NCBI GenBank assembly: GCA_963595735.1
Contig: CAVBJJ010000006.1
Span: 16,103-80,102 of the forward strand
Origin: CALWOS01 sp963595735
GTDB lineage: Bacteria; Bacillota; Clostridia; Oscillospirales; Oscillospiraceae
Direction of reading: 5' to 3'
Length of the DNA stretch: 64,000 nucleotides
The translations under genes were made by a program, and so were the position numbers. Below are positions 7,321 to 14,949 of this stretch, piece by piece. The notes under the pieces were generated by a model. That model saw only the letters and a program-made list of their open reading frames with translations. It ran no database searches and was not told the origin of the DNA. The first letter of the stretch is position 1. Each line of letters opens with the position of its first letter.

Positions 7321-8387
7321 ATGCCGCTCACCGCCTGCAGGCTCATCAAGATCGACACAAATAGCATGGCTGCGCCCGCACCCACCATGCCCAGCAGCAT
7401 CCCGCAGGCGCCTCCGTATTCCGCCACCAGCTTGCCCAGCCGGGCGTCTCCTGCCATGGCGCAGAGTCCGGCACAGAGCTTCAGCAGCAGATACTGCGCC
7501 CCCAGCCGCAGCACCGGCGCAATACACACCCAGCACACCGCCAGAAGCCCAAACACGCCGATCCCGTTTTTGACCGCGCCCGCCCCGGCAAGCAGGGTTC
7601 CGGCCGCGTCGGAGAGGATCCCTCCCACCACGGGAAGCGCTGTACTGATGGCCGTTTTTGCCACCCGCGCCGCTACTGCGTCCGCCGAGCCGGCAACCGC
7701 CCCCGTCACGGCGAGATAGGCCGTGAACAGCAGCACCAGCGCAACCAGAAGCGTGGTGCAGATCCACTTGAGCAGCTCCGAAAGCCCCGCCGGAAATCCG
7801 CTGTCCGCCAGCGCCGCTTTCGCCGTTGCCGCGGCCAGATACACATAAAGCAGCGGCAGCAGCAGACGATCGGCCAGCGTAAGCAGCACATCCAGAAACA
7901 GGGCGGTGCCCGCATAGCGCGCCACGGCGACTCCCGCGCCGCCTGCCACGGTCCCGGCCGCCGCCATGCAGGGCAGCAGCGCCTTGGAAAAATCGGACAG
8001 GGTGTGCAGGGTCTCCGCCCCCTGGGCGGCAAAGCCCTTCATATCCCCCAGCGTACACAGCGCCGCGGCCAGAACCCCCGCCAAATGGATATAGCGCAGC
8101 TTGTTCCCCTCCGTCAGCACCCCGGCCAGTCCGGTCAGCAAGGCGATGCACAGCAGCTTGCCCGCACTGCCCAGCGCCTGCCGCAGGGCGGCGGCGAGTT
8201 TATCCTGCGCAGCGGAAGCCAACTTGGCAAGTCCGCCGTCCAGGTCGCCATCCGGTTGACTTTCCGCCATTTCCGGCGGCGCCGCCTGTTTCAGCGCGTC
8301 CGTATCCACCAACGGCGGCAGTTGGGCGGCAAGGGCGGGGGTACTCAGCAGCAGTGCAAAGCACAGCAACAAAACAAAGCCTTTCAC
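7317..8387 (-). CDS. spoIIIAE: stage III sporulation protein AE
   Basis: The 356-residue polytopic membrane protein starts with a signal-like helix (VKGFVLLLCFALLLSTPALAAQ), has a polar stretch to about residue 70 and then about six to seven membrane segments. Conserved features are LLPCMAAAGTVAGG, TALPVVGGILSDAAGTLL and the C-terminal GGACGMLLGMVGAGAAMLFVSI. It is the putative permease-like core of the mother-cell channel. The start is a GTG with GGAGGA eight bases upstream, overlapping the spoIIIAD stop. Upstream residues in the same frame are shadow sequence of spoIIIAD. Confidence 0.94.
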   Translation of the reverse strand: MKGFVLLLCFALLLSTPALAAQLPPLVDTDALKQAAPPEMAESQPDGDLDGGLAKLASAAQDKLAAALRQALGSAGKLLCIALLTGLAGVLTEGNKLRYIHLAGVLAAALCTLGDMKGFAAQGAETLHTLSDFSKALLPCMAAAGTVAGGAGVAVARYAGTALFLDVLLTLADRLLLPLLYVYLAAATAKAALADSGFPAGLSELLKWICTTLLVALVLLFTAYLAVTGAVAGSADAVAARVAKTAISTALPVVGGILSDAAGTLLAGAGAVKNGIGVFGLLAVCWVCIAPVLRLGAQYLLLKLCAGLCAMAGDARLGKLVAEYGGACGMLLGMVGAGAAMLFVSILMSLQAVSGI

Positions 8388-8770
8388 AGCAAGTCCTCCA
8401 TCAGATCCAGAAAGCTCCGCAGCAGCGGCAGGGACACATACATTGCCGCCATTGTCCCCACCAGCTCCACCGCACTGGCTAGGGCGCGCTGCCCCGCATC
8501 CTGACACAGGTCGCAGGCAAAGCGGGACAGCAGCCCCAAGCCCACACAGCGCAGCACCGGCCCGGTCAGGGCGGCGGAAAGCCCGGCGGTCTGCCCGGCC
8601 TGCTGTGCCATCGTGCGCAGCTGCTGGCTCATGCTCAGCGCGGCAAGCCCCATTCCCACTGCCGCCGCCATCGCCAGCGCAAGCCCCAGCTCCGGCGTTT
8701 TCTTCCGCAGCAGCAGGCACACCAGAGACACGGTCATACCCAGCGCTGCGGCGCGAATCAGCATCTCCAT
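8384..8770 (-). CDS. spoIIIAD: stage III sporulation protein AD
   Basis: The 128-residue protein has about four membrane helices and the usual length. The C-terminal part (LLRSFLDLMEDLL) is typical of SpoIIIAD. Its stop overlaps the GTG of spoIIIAE, and its start follows spoIIIAC by three bases. It belongs to the mother-cell channel complex needed for late sigma-G activity in the engulfed forespore. Confidence 0.92.
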   Translation of the reverse strand: MEMLIRAAALGMTVSLVCLLLRKKTPELGLALAMAAAVGMGLAALSMSQQLRTMAQQAGQTAGLSAALTGPVLRCVGLGLLSRFACDLCQDAGQRALASAVELVGTMAAMYVSLPLLRSFLDLMEDLL

Positions 8771-8773
8771 GGC

Positions 8774-8968
8774 TCAAAACCCAAACAGCTGCTTGATCAG
8801 CGAAAACAGCGTGCTGATCTCCCGCACCAGCAGCATCAGCACCACCACAAGACCGGCCAGACTGGTCATCAGCGCCTGTTCCTCCCGGCCAGAGCGCTGC
8901 AAAAGCACATTCAGCACCGCCACCACAATGCCCACCGCGGCGATCCGAAAAATCAGATCCACATTCAT
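8774..8968 (-). CDS. spoIIIAC: stage III sporulation protein AC
   Basis: This 64-residue protein is two membrane helices with the family pattern MNVDLIFRIAAVGIVVAVLN and LVVVLMLLVREISTLF. It is one of the smallest SpoIIIA proteins and is always adjacent to spoIIIAD. A good AAGGGGG site lies upstream of the ATG. Confidence 0.95.
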   Translation of the reverse strand: MNVDLIFRIAAVGIVVAVLNVLLQRSGREEQALMTSLAGLVVVLMLLVREISTLFSLIKQLFGF

Positions 8969-8987
8969 TTGTGTTCCCCCTTTTTTC

Positions 8988-9503
8988 TTACAGGAATATC
9001 ACCACCGCGCCGATGGCAGTGCAAACACTCAGCCCCAGATACAACCGGCTGTTCCCCGCCAGACTGCGACGACGGCCTTCCGCCAGTGTCTCCAACCGGC
9101 GCAGACACCGGGTCAGCGCCTGCGCCTGCACCGGGGCGGCATAGCGGCCAAGGGACTGCCCCAGCGCGCTCAGCTCCCGGCGCAGGGTCAGATCCAGCCC
9201 GCTGTCCGGATATTGGAAAATGCACTGCGTCCACAGCTGCTCCAGATCCGTCTCCCCCAAGCGGCGCATCGCCCCGGAAAGTGCGGCGAACAGGCCGGTC
9301 GCCGGGGCTGGCGCGGTTTGCGCCAAGTCCTCCAGTAGTTCCGGCAGAGGCGTCAGGTTTTCCACAAGCTCCGCGCAAAAGCGGTGCAAACTTTGCAGAA
9401 GCGCCTCTGTCATGCGCAATTGCCGCCGCAGCCGCCACACCTTTTCCACACCCCAGCCCACACCGCCGCCCAGCAGCAGCGCAGCACCCAGCAGATGTAT
9501 CAC
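8988..9503 (-). CDS. spoIIIAB: stage III sporulation protein AB
   Basis: The 171-residue protein has an N-terminal membrane helix (HLLGAALLLGGGVGWGV), a helical cytoplasmic domain and a C-terminal membrane helix (YLGLSVCTAIGAVVIFL). This resembles the GspF-like organisation proposed for SpoIIIAB, the partner of the SpoIIIAA ATPase. The start is a GTG at 9503 that overlaps the spoIIIAA stop; residues upstream in the same frame are shadow sequence of spoIIIAA. Confidence 0.92.
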   Translation of the reverse strand: MIHLLGAALLLGGGVGWGVEKVWRLRRQLRMTEALLQSLHRFCAELVENLTPLPELLEDLAQTAPAPATGLFAALSGAMRRLGETDLEQLWTQCIFQYPDSGLDLTLRRELSALGQSLGRYAAPVQAQALTRCLRRLETLAEGRRRSLAGNSRLYLGLSVCTAIGAVVIFL

Positions 9504-10378
9504 AGCGCCACCACCGCATACTGCCGCCGGCTGCCCGCTCCGGAAATGACCACTGCATAACGAAACAGTTCCAGCGCCAGCAAGCGCCGGTACAAAGGAC
9601 GAACAGAAAGGCTTTCCCTGTCTTTGCCATGGGCCGTTGCCAGAACCGTGACCCCGCAATTGGCGATCTGCTCCGCCGCTTCCACATCCGCCTTTGCGGT
9701 GATCTCATCCATGGCGATCACCTGGGGGTTCATTGTCCGCAGCAGCTGGATGCTGCCCGCCGCCTTTTCGCCGCCGGTGAGCACATCCGTGCAGGGTCCC
9801 AGGTCATACTGCGCCCTGCCTCTCCAGACGCCCGCCACCTCTCCCCGCGCGTCTGCAAGCCCCACCCGGACACCTCGCTCCGAAAGGCAGCGGATCCATT
9901 CCCGCAGCAGGGTTGTCTTTCCGCCGCCCGGAGGCGAGAGCAGCAGCGTGCTGGGAAATCCCAAATCCCAAATTTGGGAAAAGGCCGCAGCCCCACAGCC
10001 CCGCACGGCACGGGGCAAACGGATCGCCATGCTGCTGAGTTCCCGCAGTCCCCGACTTCCTGTCGCTTCCTCCACCACCGTGCCGCACAGGCCGATGCGC
10101 AGGCCGCCGGAAACGGTAACAAAGCCCTGCCGGATGCTGTGCTCCGCTGTGTGTACCGAGGCGCCCGTGGCCAGCTCCAGCACATCCCGCAGCTGCCGCG
10201 CGGTCACCGGCGGGCAGTCTGGAAAGGGGATCTCCCCCTGCTCCGTCAGCACCCGGGGCGGCTGTCCCAGACGCAAGCGCAGCTCCTCCGCTGTTTCCCG
10301 TAGGGCTTCCGGCAGTGCCTGTCCCCGCTGCCGCAGCAGCGGCGGTAGCAACTGCATTGCGTTTTCCCAAGATTCCAT
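9500..10378 (-). CDS. spoIIIAA: stage III sporulation protein AA (ATPase)
   Basis: The 292-residue cytoplasmic ATPase has the Walker A motif SPPGGGKTTLLRE, the Walker B-like VIAMDEI, and conserved HSIRQGFVTVSGGLRIGLCG. It is related to secretion ATPases (GspE/VirB11) and is thought to power the SpoIIIA channel in the mother cell. The ATG at 10378 is preceded by AGGAGGG. It is the first gene of a complete eight-gene operon with overlapping stops and starts throughout. A sigma-E-like promoter candidate lies upstream. Confidence 0.96.
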   Translation of the reverse strand: MESWENAMQLLPPLLRQRGQALPEALRETAEELRLRLGQPPRVLTEQGEIPFPDCPPVTARQLRDVLELATGASVHTAEHSIRQGFVTVSGGLRIGLCGTVVEEATGSRGLRELSSMAIRLPRAVRGCGAAAFSQIWDLGFPSTLLLSPPGGGKTTLLREWIRCLSERGVRVGLADARGEVAGVWRGRAQYDLGPCTDVLTGGEKAAGSIQLLRTMNPQVIAMDEITAKADVEAAEQIANCGVTVLATAHGKDRESLSVRPLYRRLLALELFRYAVVISGAGSRRQYAVVAL

Positions 10379-10408
10379 TGCGCTCCCTCCTGTTCTTTGC
10401 TTTTGTCC

Positions 10409-10440
10409 AAGCCTATGCCTGTCCCGGGGAAATGATGTCA
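10409..10440 (-). promoter_or_regulatory. candidate sigma-E promoter of spoIIIA
   Basis: On the minus strand CATCATTT and CATAGGCT, spaced about 12 bases, partly resemble the sigma-E boxes (KMATATT and CATACAMT). The site lies about 30 bases upstream of the spoIIIAA start and after the alaX terminator. The match is imperfect. Confidence 0.35.
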
Positions 10441-10448
10441 AGGGCAGC

Positions 10449-10490
10449 AAAAAAACACCGGAGACCTCTGCCAAATAAAGGTCTCCGGTG
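10449..10490 (-). terminator. terminator downstream of alaX
   Basis: The perfect 11-base stem CACCGGAGACC / GGTCTCCGGTG is followed on the minus strand by seven T. It separates alaX from the spoIIIA operon. Confidence 0.88.
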
Positions 10491-10527
10491 TTTCGCTTTT
10501 CCGTATTTTCATAACAGGAAATGCCCG

Positions 10528-11679
10528 TTACTGCTTCCATTTGTCAAAAAAAGCGCGGATCTCCGCTTCCGCCGCCGCAACTGCGCCCTGAATGCAGCCG
10601 CCGCGACCGCCGCCCCGGCCGTGGAGCGCTGTGTTGATCTGTTTTGCCAGATTGCCCAGCTCCCCCGCCGCAGAGACGACCGCATATTGATACCGCCCGT
10701 TCTCCCCGGCAAATACCGCGCAGCGCCCGCCGGAAGTCTCCGCCACAGCATTGGCCAGCCCACGCAGGCTTTCCGCCGCCATGGGCGCTTCCACCAGCAG
10801 CAGGTCGCCCGCGTCCCGATACTGCGCCGCCCGTGCGGCAAACCACGCCGCTTCCAGCCCGGCGGCACGCTGCTTTTGTCCGGAAAGCTCCTCCAGCGTT
10901 CTGCGCACGGCCTCCGCCGTTTCCAGCGGCTTGGCAGACAGAGCGCGGCTGTTCTGAAGGTTTTCCCGCCAGACTGCCGTCAGATAGGCAATGGCTCTGC
11001 CGCCGCAGACCAGCTCGATGCGCACACCGCCACGGCTGCGGTCACAGCGCAGGATCTTGACCATGCCCAGCTCGCCACTGCGCTTGACATGCAGGCCGCA
11101 GCAGGCGCACAGATCCGCGCCGGGAAAGCGCACCAGCCGCACCGCGCCCTCCAGCGCCTTTTTGCTGCGATATTGCAGCTTTGCCAGCTCCTCCGGCGCG
11201 GGAATGAAAATTTCGGTTTCCACATTGTCCCGAATCAGCCGGTTGGCTTCGTCCTCCAGGGGCAAAAGCTGCTCCAGCGTACATCCCGTGTCAAAGTCGA
11301 TGGTAACCACATCGCCGCCGATGTGAAAGCCCACATTATTACAGGAAAACCGGCTGCAGATCAGCCCGCTGAGGATATGCTCCCCGCTGTGCTGCTCCAC
11401 CAGATCCCGCCGCCGTGCGGCGTCCACCTGTCCCTGCACCATCGAGCCGGGCTGGAGCGCCGCGGCGCACAAATGCACCACATCGCCCCCCTGCTCCTGC
11501 ACATCCAGAACGGGAACGCCGCCCAACAGCCCATGGTCTGCCGGCTGTCCGCCGCCCTCCGGGTAAAACGCTGTGGCATCCAGCCGCACCAGAAAGCCCG
11601 CAGGGCTTTCCCGGCAGTCCCGTACTCGGGCGGAAAATTCCAGACAGTCGCCGTCTTCATAGTATAACCGCCGGGTCAT
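10528..11679 (-). CDS. alaX: alanyl-tRNA editing protein AlaX-L (with DHHA1 domain)
   Basis: The 383-residue protein resembles the editing half of alanyl-tRNA synthetase. An N-terminal beta-barrel-like part (FYPEGGGQPADHG, residues about 38-50) is followed by the zinc-binding editing site with HSGEH and CACCGLH, then a C-terminal DHHA1-like domain with the glycine-rich GRGGGRGG stretch. It hydrolyses mischarged Ser- or Gly-tRNA(Ala) in trans. There is no aminoacylation domain. The ATG at 11679 has GGAGG ten bases upstream, within the aroK end. It forms a two-gene unit with aroK. Confidence 0.92.
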   Translation of the reverse strand: MTRRLYYEDGDCLEFSARVRDCRESPAGFLVRLDATAFYPEGGGQPADHGLLGGVPVLDVQEQGGDVVHLCAAALQPGSMVQGQVDAARRRDLVEQHSGEHILSGLICSRFSCNNVGFHIGGDVVTIDFDTGCTLEQLLPLEDEANRLIRDNVETEIFIPAPEELAKLQYRSKKALEGAVRLVRFPGADLCACCGLHVKRSGELGMVKILRCDRSRGGVRIELVCGGRAIAYLTAVWRENLQNSRALSAKPLETAEAVRRTLEELSGQKQRAAGLEAAWFAARAAQYRDAGDLLLVEAPMAAESLRGLANAVAETSGGRCAVFAGENGRYQYAVVSAAGELGNLAKQINTALHGRGGGRGGCIQGAVAAAEAEIRAFFDKWKQ

Positions 11680-11684
11680 GACGC

Positions 11685-12197
11685 TCAAGCCTCCGGCAAG
11701 CTGCGGATCAGCTGCAAAATCTGATCCACCACCCGGTCAATGCCCTGCTCGCAGCGGACACAGTGGTCGGCATATCTCCGGTACAGCGGCTCCCGCTGCA
11801 AATAGATATCGGAAACGCCAAAGCCCGCCGGGGCGGCAACGCCGCGGTCATGGCAGCTGACGATGGCCAGACGGCGCTCCAGCTCGTCCAGATCGGTCTC
11901 CAGCCAAATGGTCAGGCTGTCCCGCTTCAGGTTCTCCATGGCCGCCTGGGAAAACACCATGCTGCCGCCGGTGGCGATCACGGTTTTTTCGCAGTGCAGA
12001 TTCGCGCCCACCTGACCCTCGATCTCCAGGAAGCGATCCTGACCATCGGTGTCAATAATCTCCGTCAGAGTGCGTCCCTCCTGCTGGGCAATGAGGATAT
12101 CGCAGTCCAGGAAGCCGAAGCCCAAGCGCTTTGCCAAAATCACGCCGACCGTGCTTTTGCCCGTGCCCGGCATACCGATCAAAACAATATTTTTCAC
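11685..12197 (-). CDS. aroK: shikimate kinase
   Basis: The 170-residue protein has the Walker A motif GMPGTGKSTVG, the shikimate-binding DCD, the ATGGS motif and the lid region with REPLYRRYA. It phosphorylates shikimate in the chorismate pathway. The start is a GTG at 12197 with AGGGGA upstream. No other aro genes are adjacent; it is paired instead with alaX, five bases downstream. Confidence 0.95.
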   Translation of the reverse strand: MKNIVLIGMPGTGKSTVGVILAKRLGFGFLDCDILIAQQEGRTLTEIIDTDGQDRFLEIEGQVGANLHCEKTVIATGGSMVFSQAAMENLKRDSLTIWLETDLDELERRLAIVSCHDRGVAAPAGFGVSDIYLQREPLYRRYADHCVRCEQGIDRVVDQILQLIRSLPEA

Positions 12198-12349
12198 GGA
12201 AAAAGTCCCCTTTTTTTCTCAAATGTCCCCTGCTGCCGGGCGCGGCAAAGCCCCGCCGCCCGCACCGGGGAAGTCAGCCGAATTATAGCACAGGCTGTCC
12301 GCTTTGAAAAGTTCCTCCGGCGGTTTTTTTCCTCCTCAGGCACAAAAAG

Positions 12350-12376
12350 AGGAATTTGCATAAATTTTTTCGGAAA
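12350..12376 (+). promoter_or_regulatory. candidate sigma-H promoter of spoIIA
   Basis: AGGAATT (12350-12356) and GGAAA (12372-12376), separated by about 13-15 bases, resemble sigma-H boxes, which drive spoIIA in Bacillus. A TATAAT at 12427-12432 without a clear -35 box is an alternative. The call is weak. Confidence 0.3.
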
Positions 12377-12462
12377 CACCCGCTCCCCCTCCCCACTTCG
12401 ACGGCATCTACCGTCCCATTCCCGCTATAATGATCCCACCGTTTACAAAAGGAGACTGACCT

Positions 12463-12786
12463 ATGAAGGTACTTTCATCATGCAAGGATGGTCTGCTCGT
12501 GCTGTACCTGGAGGGCGAGCTGGATCACCACGAATCCAGAGAGACGGCGCGGCAGATCGAGCGGCTGCTGGAGGAATATCTGCCCCGGGACTGCATTGTG
12601 GAGCTTTCCGGCCTGCGCTTTATGGATTCCTCCGGCATCGCCGTGCTGCTGCGGGTATACAAGCGAATGCGGGAAATGGGCGGCAGCGCCCGGGTGGAAA
12701 ATCCCCGGCAGCAGCCCCGCCGGGTGATCGACGCTTCCGGCATCGACCGGATCATGCAAATTTCTGTGGAGGAGGCTGCGAAATGA
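12463..12786 (+). CDS. spoIIAA: anti-sigma-F factor antagonist SpoIIAA
   Basis: The 107-residue STAS-domain protein has the phosphorylatable serine in FMDSSGIAVLL (around residue 58) and the usual length. Unphosphorylated SpoIIAA binds SpoIIAB and releases sigma-F in the forespore. AAAGGAG lies about nine bases before the start. Its stop overlaps the spoIIAB start as ATGA. Confidence 0.95.
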   Translation: MKVLSSCKDGLLVLYLEGELDHHESRETARQIERLLEEYLPRDCIVELSGLRFMDSSGIAVLLRVYKRMREMGGSARVENPRQQPRRVIDASGIDRIMQISVEEAAK

Positions 12787-13226
12787 CAAACGGCAGTAAC
12801 TACATACGGCTGGAATTTCCCAGCCAGTCCATCAACGAAAGCTTTGCCAGAAGTGCGGTGGCCTGCTTTGCCGCCCAGCTGGATCCCACGCTGGAGGAGA
12901 TCGGCGACATCAAAACCGTGGTCAGCGAGGCTGTGACAAACTGCATCGTCCACGCCTATCCGGAAAGCATCGGCAAAATCCTAATCAAGGCGCGAATTTT
13001 GGAGACAAATTGTCTGGAGATCGTCGTTCGGGACTGGGGACGGGGCATTCCGGATATTGACCGGGCGCGGCAGCCCATGTTCACCACCGGAGGCGCCGAC
13101 CGCAGCGGCATGGGCTTCACGATCATGGAGAGCTTCATGGACATGATCCGCGTCCGCTCCATTCCCGGCAAGGGGACGACCGTCACTCTGCGGCGCAGCA
13201 TCTCCCTGCGGAGCCGCCGGACATGA
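12783..13226 (+). CDS. spoIIAB: anti-sigma-F factor SpoIIAB (serine kinase)
   Basis: The 147-residue GHKL-fold kinase has the N box EAVTNCIVHAYP, the G1 box DWGRGIPDI and the G2 box SGMGFTIMESFMD. It holds sigma-F inactive and phosphorylates SpoIIAA. The start overlaps spoIIAA and its stop overlaps the sigF start, so the three gene products are made in coupled fashion, as in other spore formers. Confidence 0.95.
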   Translation: MTNGSNYIRLEFPSQSINESFARSAVACFAAQLDPTLEEIGDIKTVVSEAVTNCIVHAYPESIGKILIKARILETNCLEIVVRDWGRGIPDIDRARQPMFTTGGADRSGMGFTIMESFMDMIRVRSIPGKGTTVTLRRSISLRSRRT

Positions 13227-13945
13227 GGGAACGGCTCCCGCTGCTTCGCGCCGCAGCCGCCGGAGATACCGCGGCCATGGAGCAGCTGGTGCAGGAAAAC
13301 GCCGGTCTGATCTGGAGCGTTGCTCGGCGCTTTGTCGGCCGGGGCGTGGATGCGGACGATCTGTACCAACTGGGCAGCATTGGGTTTCTCAAGGCCGTCC
13401 ACGGCTTTGACCCGGAATACGGCACCCAATTTTCCACCTACGCCGTTCCCAAAATCTCCGGCGAGATCCGGCGCTTTCTGCGGGACGACGGCGCCATCAA
13501 GGTCAGCCGCAGCATCAAGGAGCAGGCGCTGACCATCCGCAGCGCCCGCGCCCAGCTGGAGCAGCAATTGGGACGGGAGCCCAGCCTGTCCGAGCTGGCG
13601 GAACGCACAGGCATCTGCCCGGAGGACATCGCTGCCGCAGAGCTGGCCACCGGCCCGGCAGAATCCCTGCAAAAGGAAAATGGTCCGGACGGTCTGACGC
13701 TGGAGCAGATGCTGGGCGATACCGGTCAGGAGGAGCAGCTGATGGAGCGGGTCTGCTTGCAGGAGGCCATTTCCGCCCTGCCAGAGCGGGAGCAGAAGGT
13801 GATCGCGCTGCGGTTTTACCATGGCTTGACCCAGACGAATACCGCCCGGCTGCTGGGTACCAATCAGGTGCAGATATCCCGGCTGGAGCGCCGGGCGCTG
13901 GCGCAGCTTCGGCTTTTGCTCATGGAAACAGAAAACAGCAGCTGA
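13223..13945 (+). CDS. sigF: RNA polymerase sporulation sigma factor sigma-F
   Basis: The 240-residue sigma-70 family protein has region 2 (DLYQLGSIGFLKAVHGFDPEYGTQFSTYAVPKI), region 3 (VSRSIKEQA) and the region 4 helix-turn-helix (LTQTNTARLLGTNQVQISRLERRAL). It directs early forespore transcription. Gene order spoIIAA-spoIIAB-sigF identifies it as sigma-F rather than sigma-G. The stop codon lies inside the stem of the terminator that follows. Confidence 0.95.
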   Translation: MRERLPLLRAAAAGDTAAMEQLVQENAGLIWSVARRFVGRGVDADDLYQLGSIGFLKAVHGFDPEYGTQFSTYAVPKISGEIRRFLRDDGAIKVSRSIKEQALTIRSARAQLEQQLGREPSLSELAERTGICPEDIAAAELATGPAESLQKENGPDGLTLEQMLGDTGQEEQLMERVCLQEAISALPEREQKVIALRFYHGLTQTNTARLLGTNQVQISRLERRALAQLRLLLMETENSS

Positions 13946-13978
13946 GATAGGTTTGCTCTCAGCTGCTGTGTATTTTTT
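13936..13978 (+). terminator. terminator of the spoIIA operon
   Basis: The stem CAGCAGCTGAG / CTCAGCTGCTG is followed by TGTATTTTTT. The left arm overlaps the last codons of sigF. Confidence 0.85.
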
Positions 13979-13983
13979 GGCCT

Positions 13984-14406
13984 TTATTTTACCGTATAGC
14001 TGCCCTTGACCAGCAGCTTGACCGCGCCGTTCGCCAGCAGGGTCTTTCCCCCATTGACAACCAGATACAGGTGGTTTTGCTCCAGGTCGTCCCCCTGCTC
14101 CAGCGTCTGTGCATCGGTGCTGTCGATCAGGCCGTCCGCCGCGCATTCCGCCGTACCAGAGCGCAGGACAATCTCGCAGCCTGTTTTCGCGGAAAGGGTC
14201 TGGCTGCGCCGCAGGGTCACCTGCTGAAAGCTGACCTCGCCGGTCACATCCTCCACCACCTCCGGGGTCAGCACATCGGTCAGATAGCTCATGCTGACCA
14301 GCGGGTCGGACTGGGTGCCAAAGCCGCCGCTGGCATACGCCCCGGCCGCAAAGGCTACCGCCGCTGTCAGCACGATCCCCAGCACAAGCGCTGCTTTTCG
14401 TTTCAT
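13984..14406 (-). CDS. small exported protein of unknown function
   Basis: The 140-residue product starts with a clear signal peptide or membrane anchor (KRKAALVLGIVLTAAVAFAAGAYASGG). The rest is a compact domain rich in beta-strand-like residues, with no motif I recognise. GAGGGAGG precedes the start. It lies downstream of mazF in the same orientation, separated by a GC-rich hairpin, so it may have its own transcript. I do not assign a function. Confidence 0.7.
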   Translation of the reverse strand: MKRKAALVLGIVLTAAVAFAAGAYASGGFGTQSDPLVSMSYLTDVLTPEVVEDVTGEVSFQQVTLRRSQTLSAKTGCEIVLRSGTAECAADGLIDSTDAQTLEQGDDLEQNHLYLVVNGGKTLLANGAVKLLVKGSYTVK

Positions 14407-14473
14407 TTCGTATGTACCTCCCTCTGGTTGGCGCCGCCGCTTTTGCCTTGCACCGCGCCGCGTTTGGCTTTTG

Positions 14474-14504
14474 GGGCAAGGCCGACCTTTTGCCGGCCTT
14501 GCCC
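14474..14504. terminator. strong hairpin between mazF and the exported protein gene
   Basis: The stem GGGCAAGGCCG / CGGCCTTGCCC has 11 base pairs, but neither side is followed by a proper T-tract. It may still act as a weak terminator or a processing hairpin for the mazF transcript. Confidence 0.4.
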
Positions 14505-14520
14505 GTATCGCTATTGCTTC

Positions 14521-14868
14521 TTATCCCAGCCCGAAGCTCACCGCGATGGCATTGTCCACCTGCTGCATCATCGGGCTGTCCAGCCGCCCCATTCGCTCCC
14601 GCAGCCGGGATTTGTCGATGGTGCGGATCTGCTCCAGCAGCACAACGCTGTCCCGGCTCAGGCCGTAGCTCTGGGCGGCCAGGTTGATATGGGTGGGAAG
14701 TCGGGCCTTTCCGGTCTGAGAGGTGATGGCCGCAGCGATGACAGTCGGGCTGTGCCGGTTTCCGGTATCGTTCTGCACGATCAGCACCGGGCGCATGCCG
14801 CCCTGCTCACTGCCAACCACGGGACTCAGATCCGCAAAATAGATTTCTCCCCGTTTGACTGTGCTCAT
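14521..14868 (-). CDS. mazF: MazF/EndoA-type mRNA interferase (PemK family)
   Basis: The 115-residue toxin has the family start VKRGEIYFADLSPVVGSEQGGMRPVLIVQND, the THINL region and the SVVLLEQIRTIDKSRL region. EndoA/MazF of Gram-positives cuts RNA at UACAU. The ATG at 14868 is preferred over an in-frame GTG because GGAG is ten bases upstream. In Bacillus the antitoxin ndoAI lies between alr and this gene; here the 81-base gap has no such frame, so the antitoxin is missing or encoded elsewhere. Confidence 0.92.
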   Translation of the reverse strand: MSTVKRGEIYFADLSPVVGSEQGGMRPVLIVQNDTGNRHSPTVIAAAITSQTGKARLPTHINLAAQSYGLSRDSVVLLEQIRTIDKSRLRERMGRLDSPMMQQVDNAIAVSFGLG

Positions 14869-14899
14869 GGGTATCACACTCCGAAGATGGATTGCCCAT

Positions 14900-14931
14900 T
14901 ACCATTGTATGTAGTGGGCTAGTACCATTGT
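14900..14931 (-). repeat. direct repeat and UACAU site in the mazF leader
   Basis: The nine-mer TACCATTGT (plus strand) occurs at 14900-14908 and again at 14923-14931. Between the two copies the transcript reads UACAU (ATGTA at 14909-14913 on the plus strand), the sequence cut by Bacillus-type MazF. Confidence 0.5.
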
Positions 14932-14949
14932 TGCACAATCCGCGGCTTT

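Noticed and set aside
8443..9338. Proline-rich plus-strand frames across the spoIIIA genes
   Set aside because: They are shadows. The minus strand holds the full, overlapping spoIIIA gene set in canonical order.
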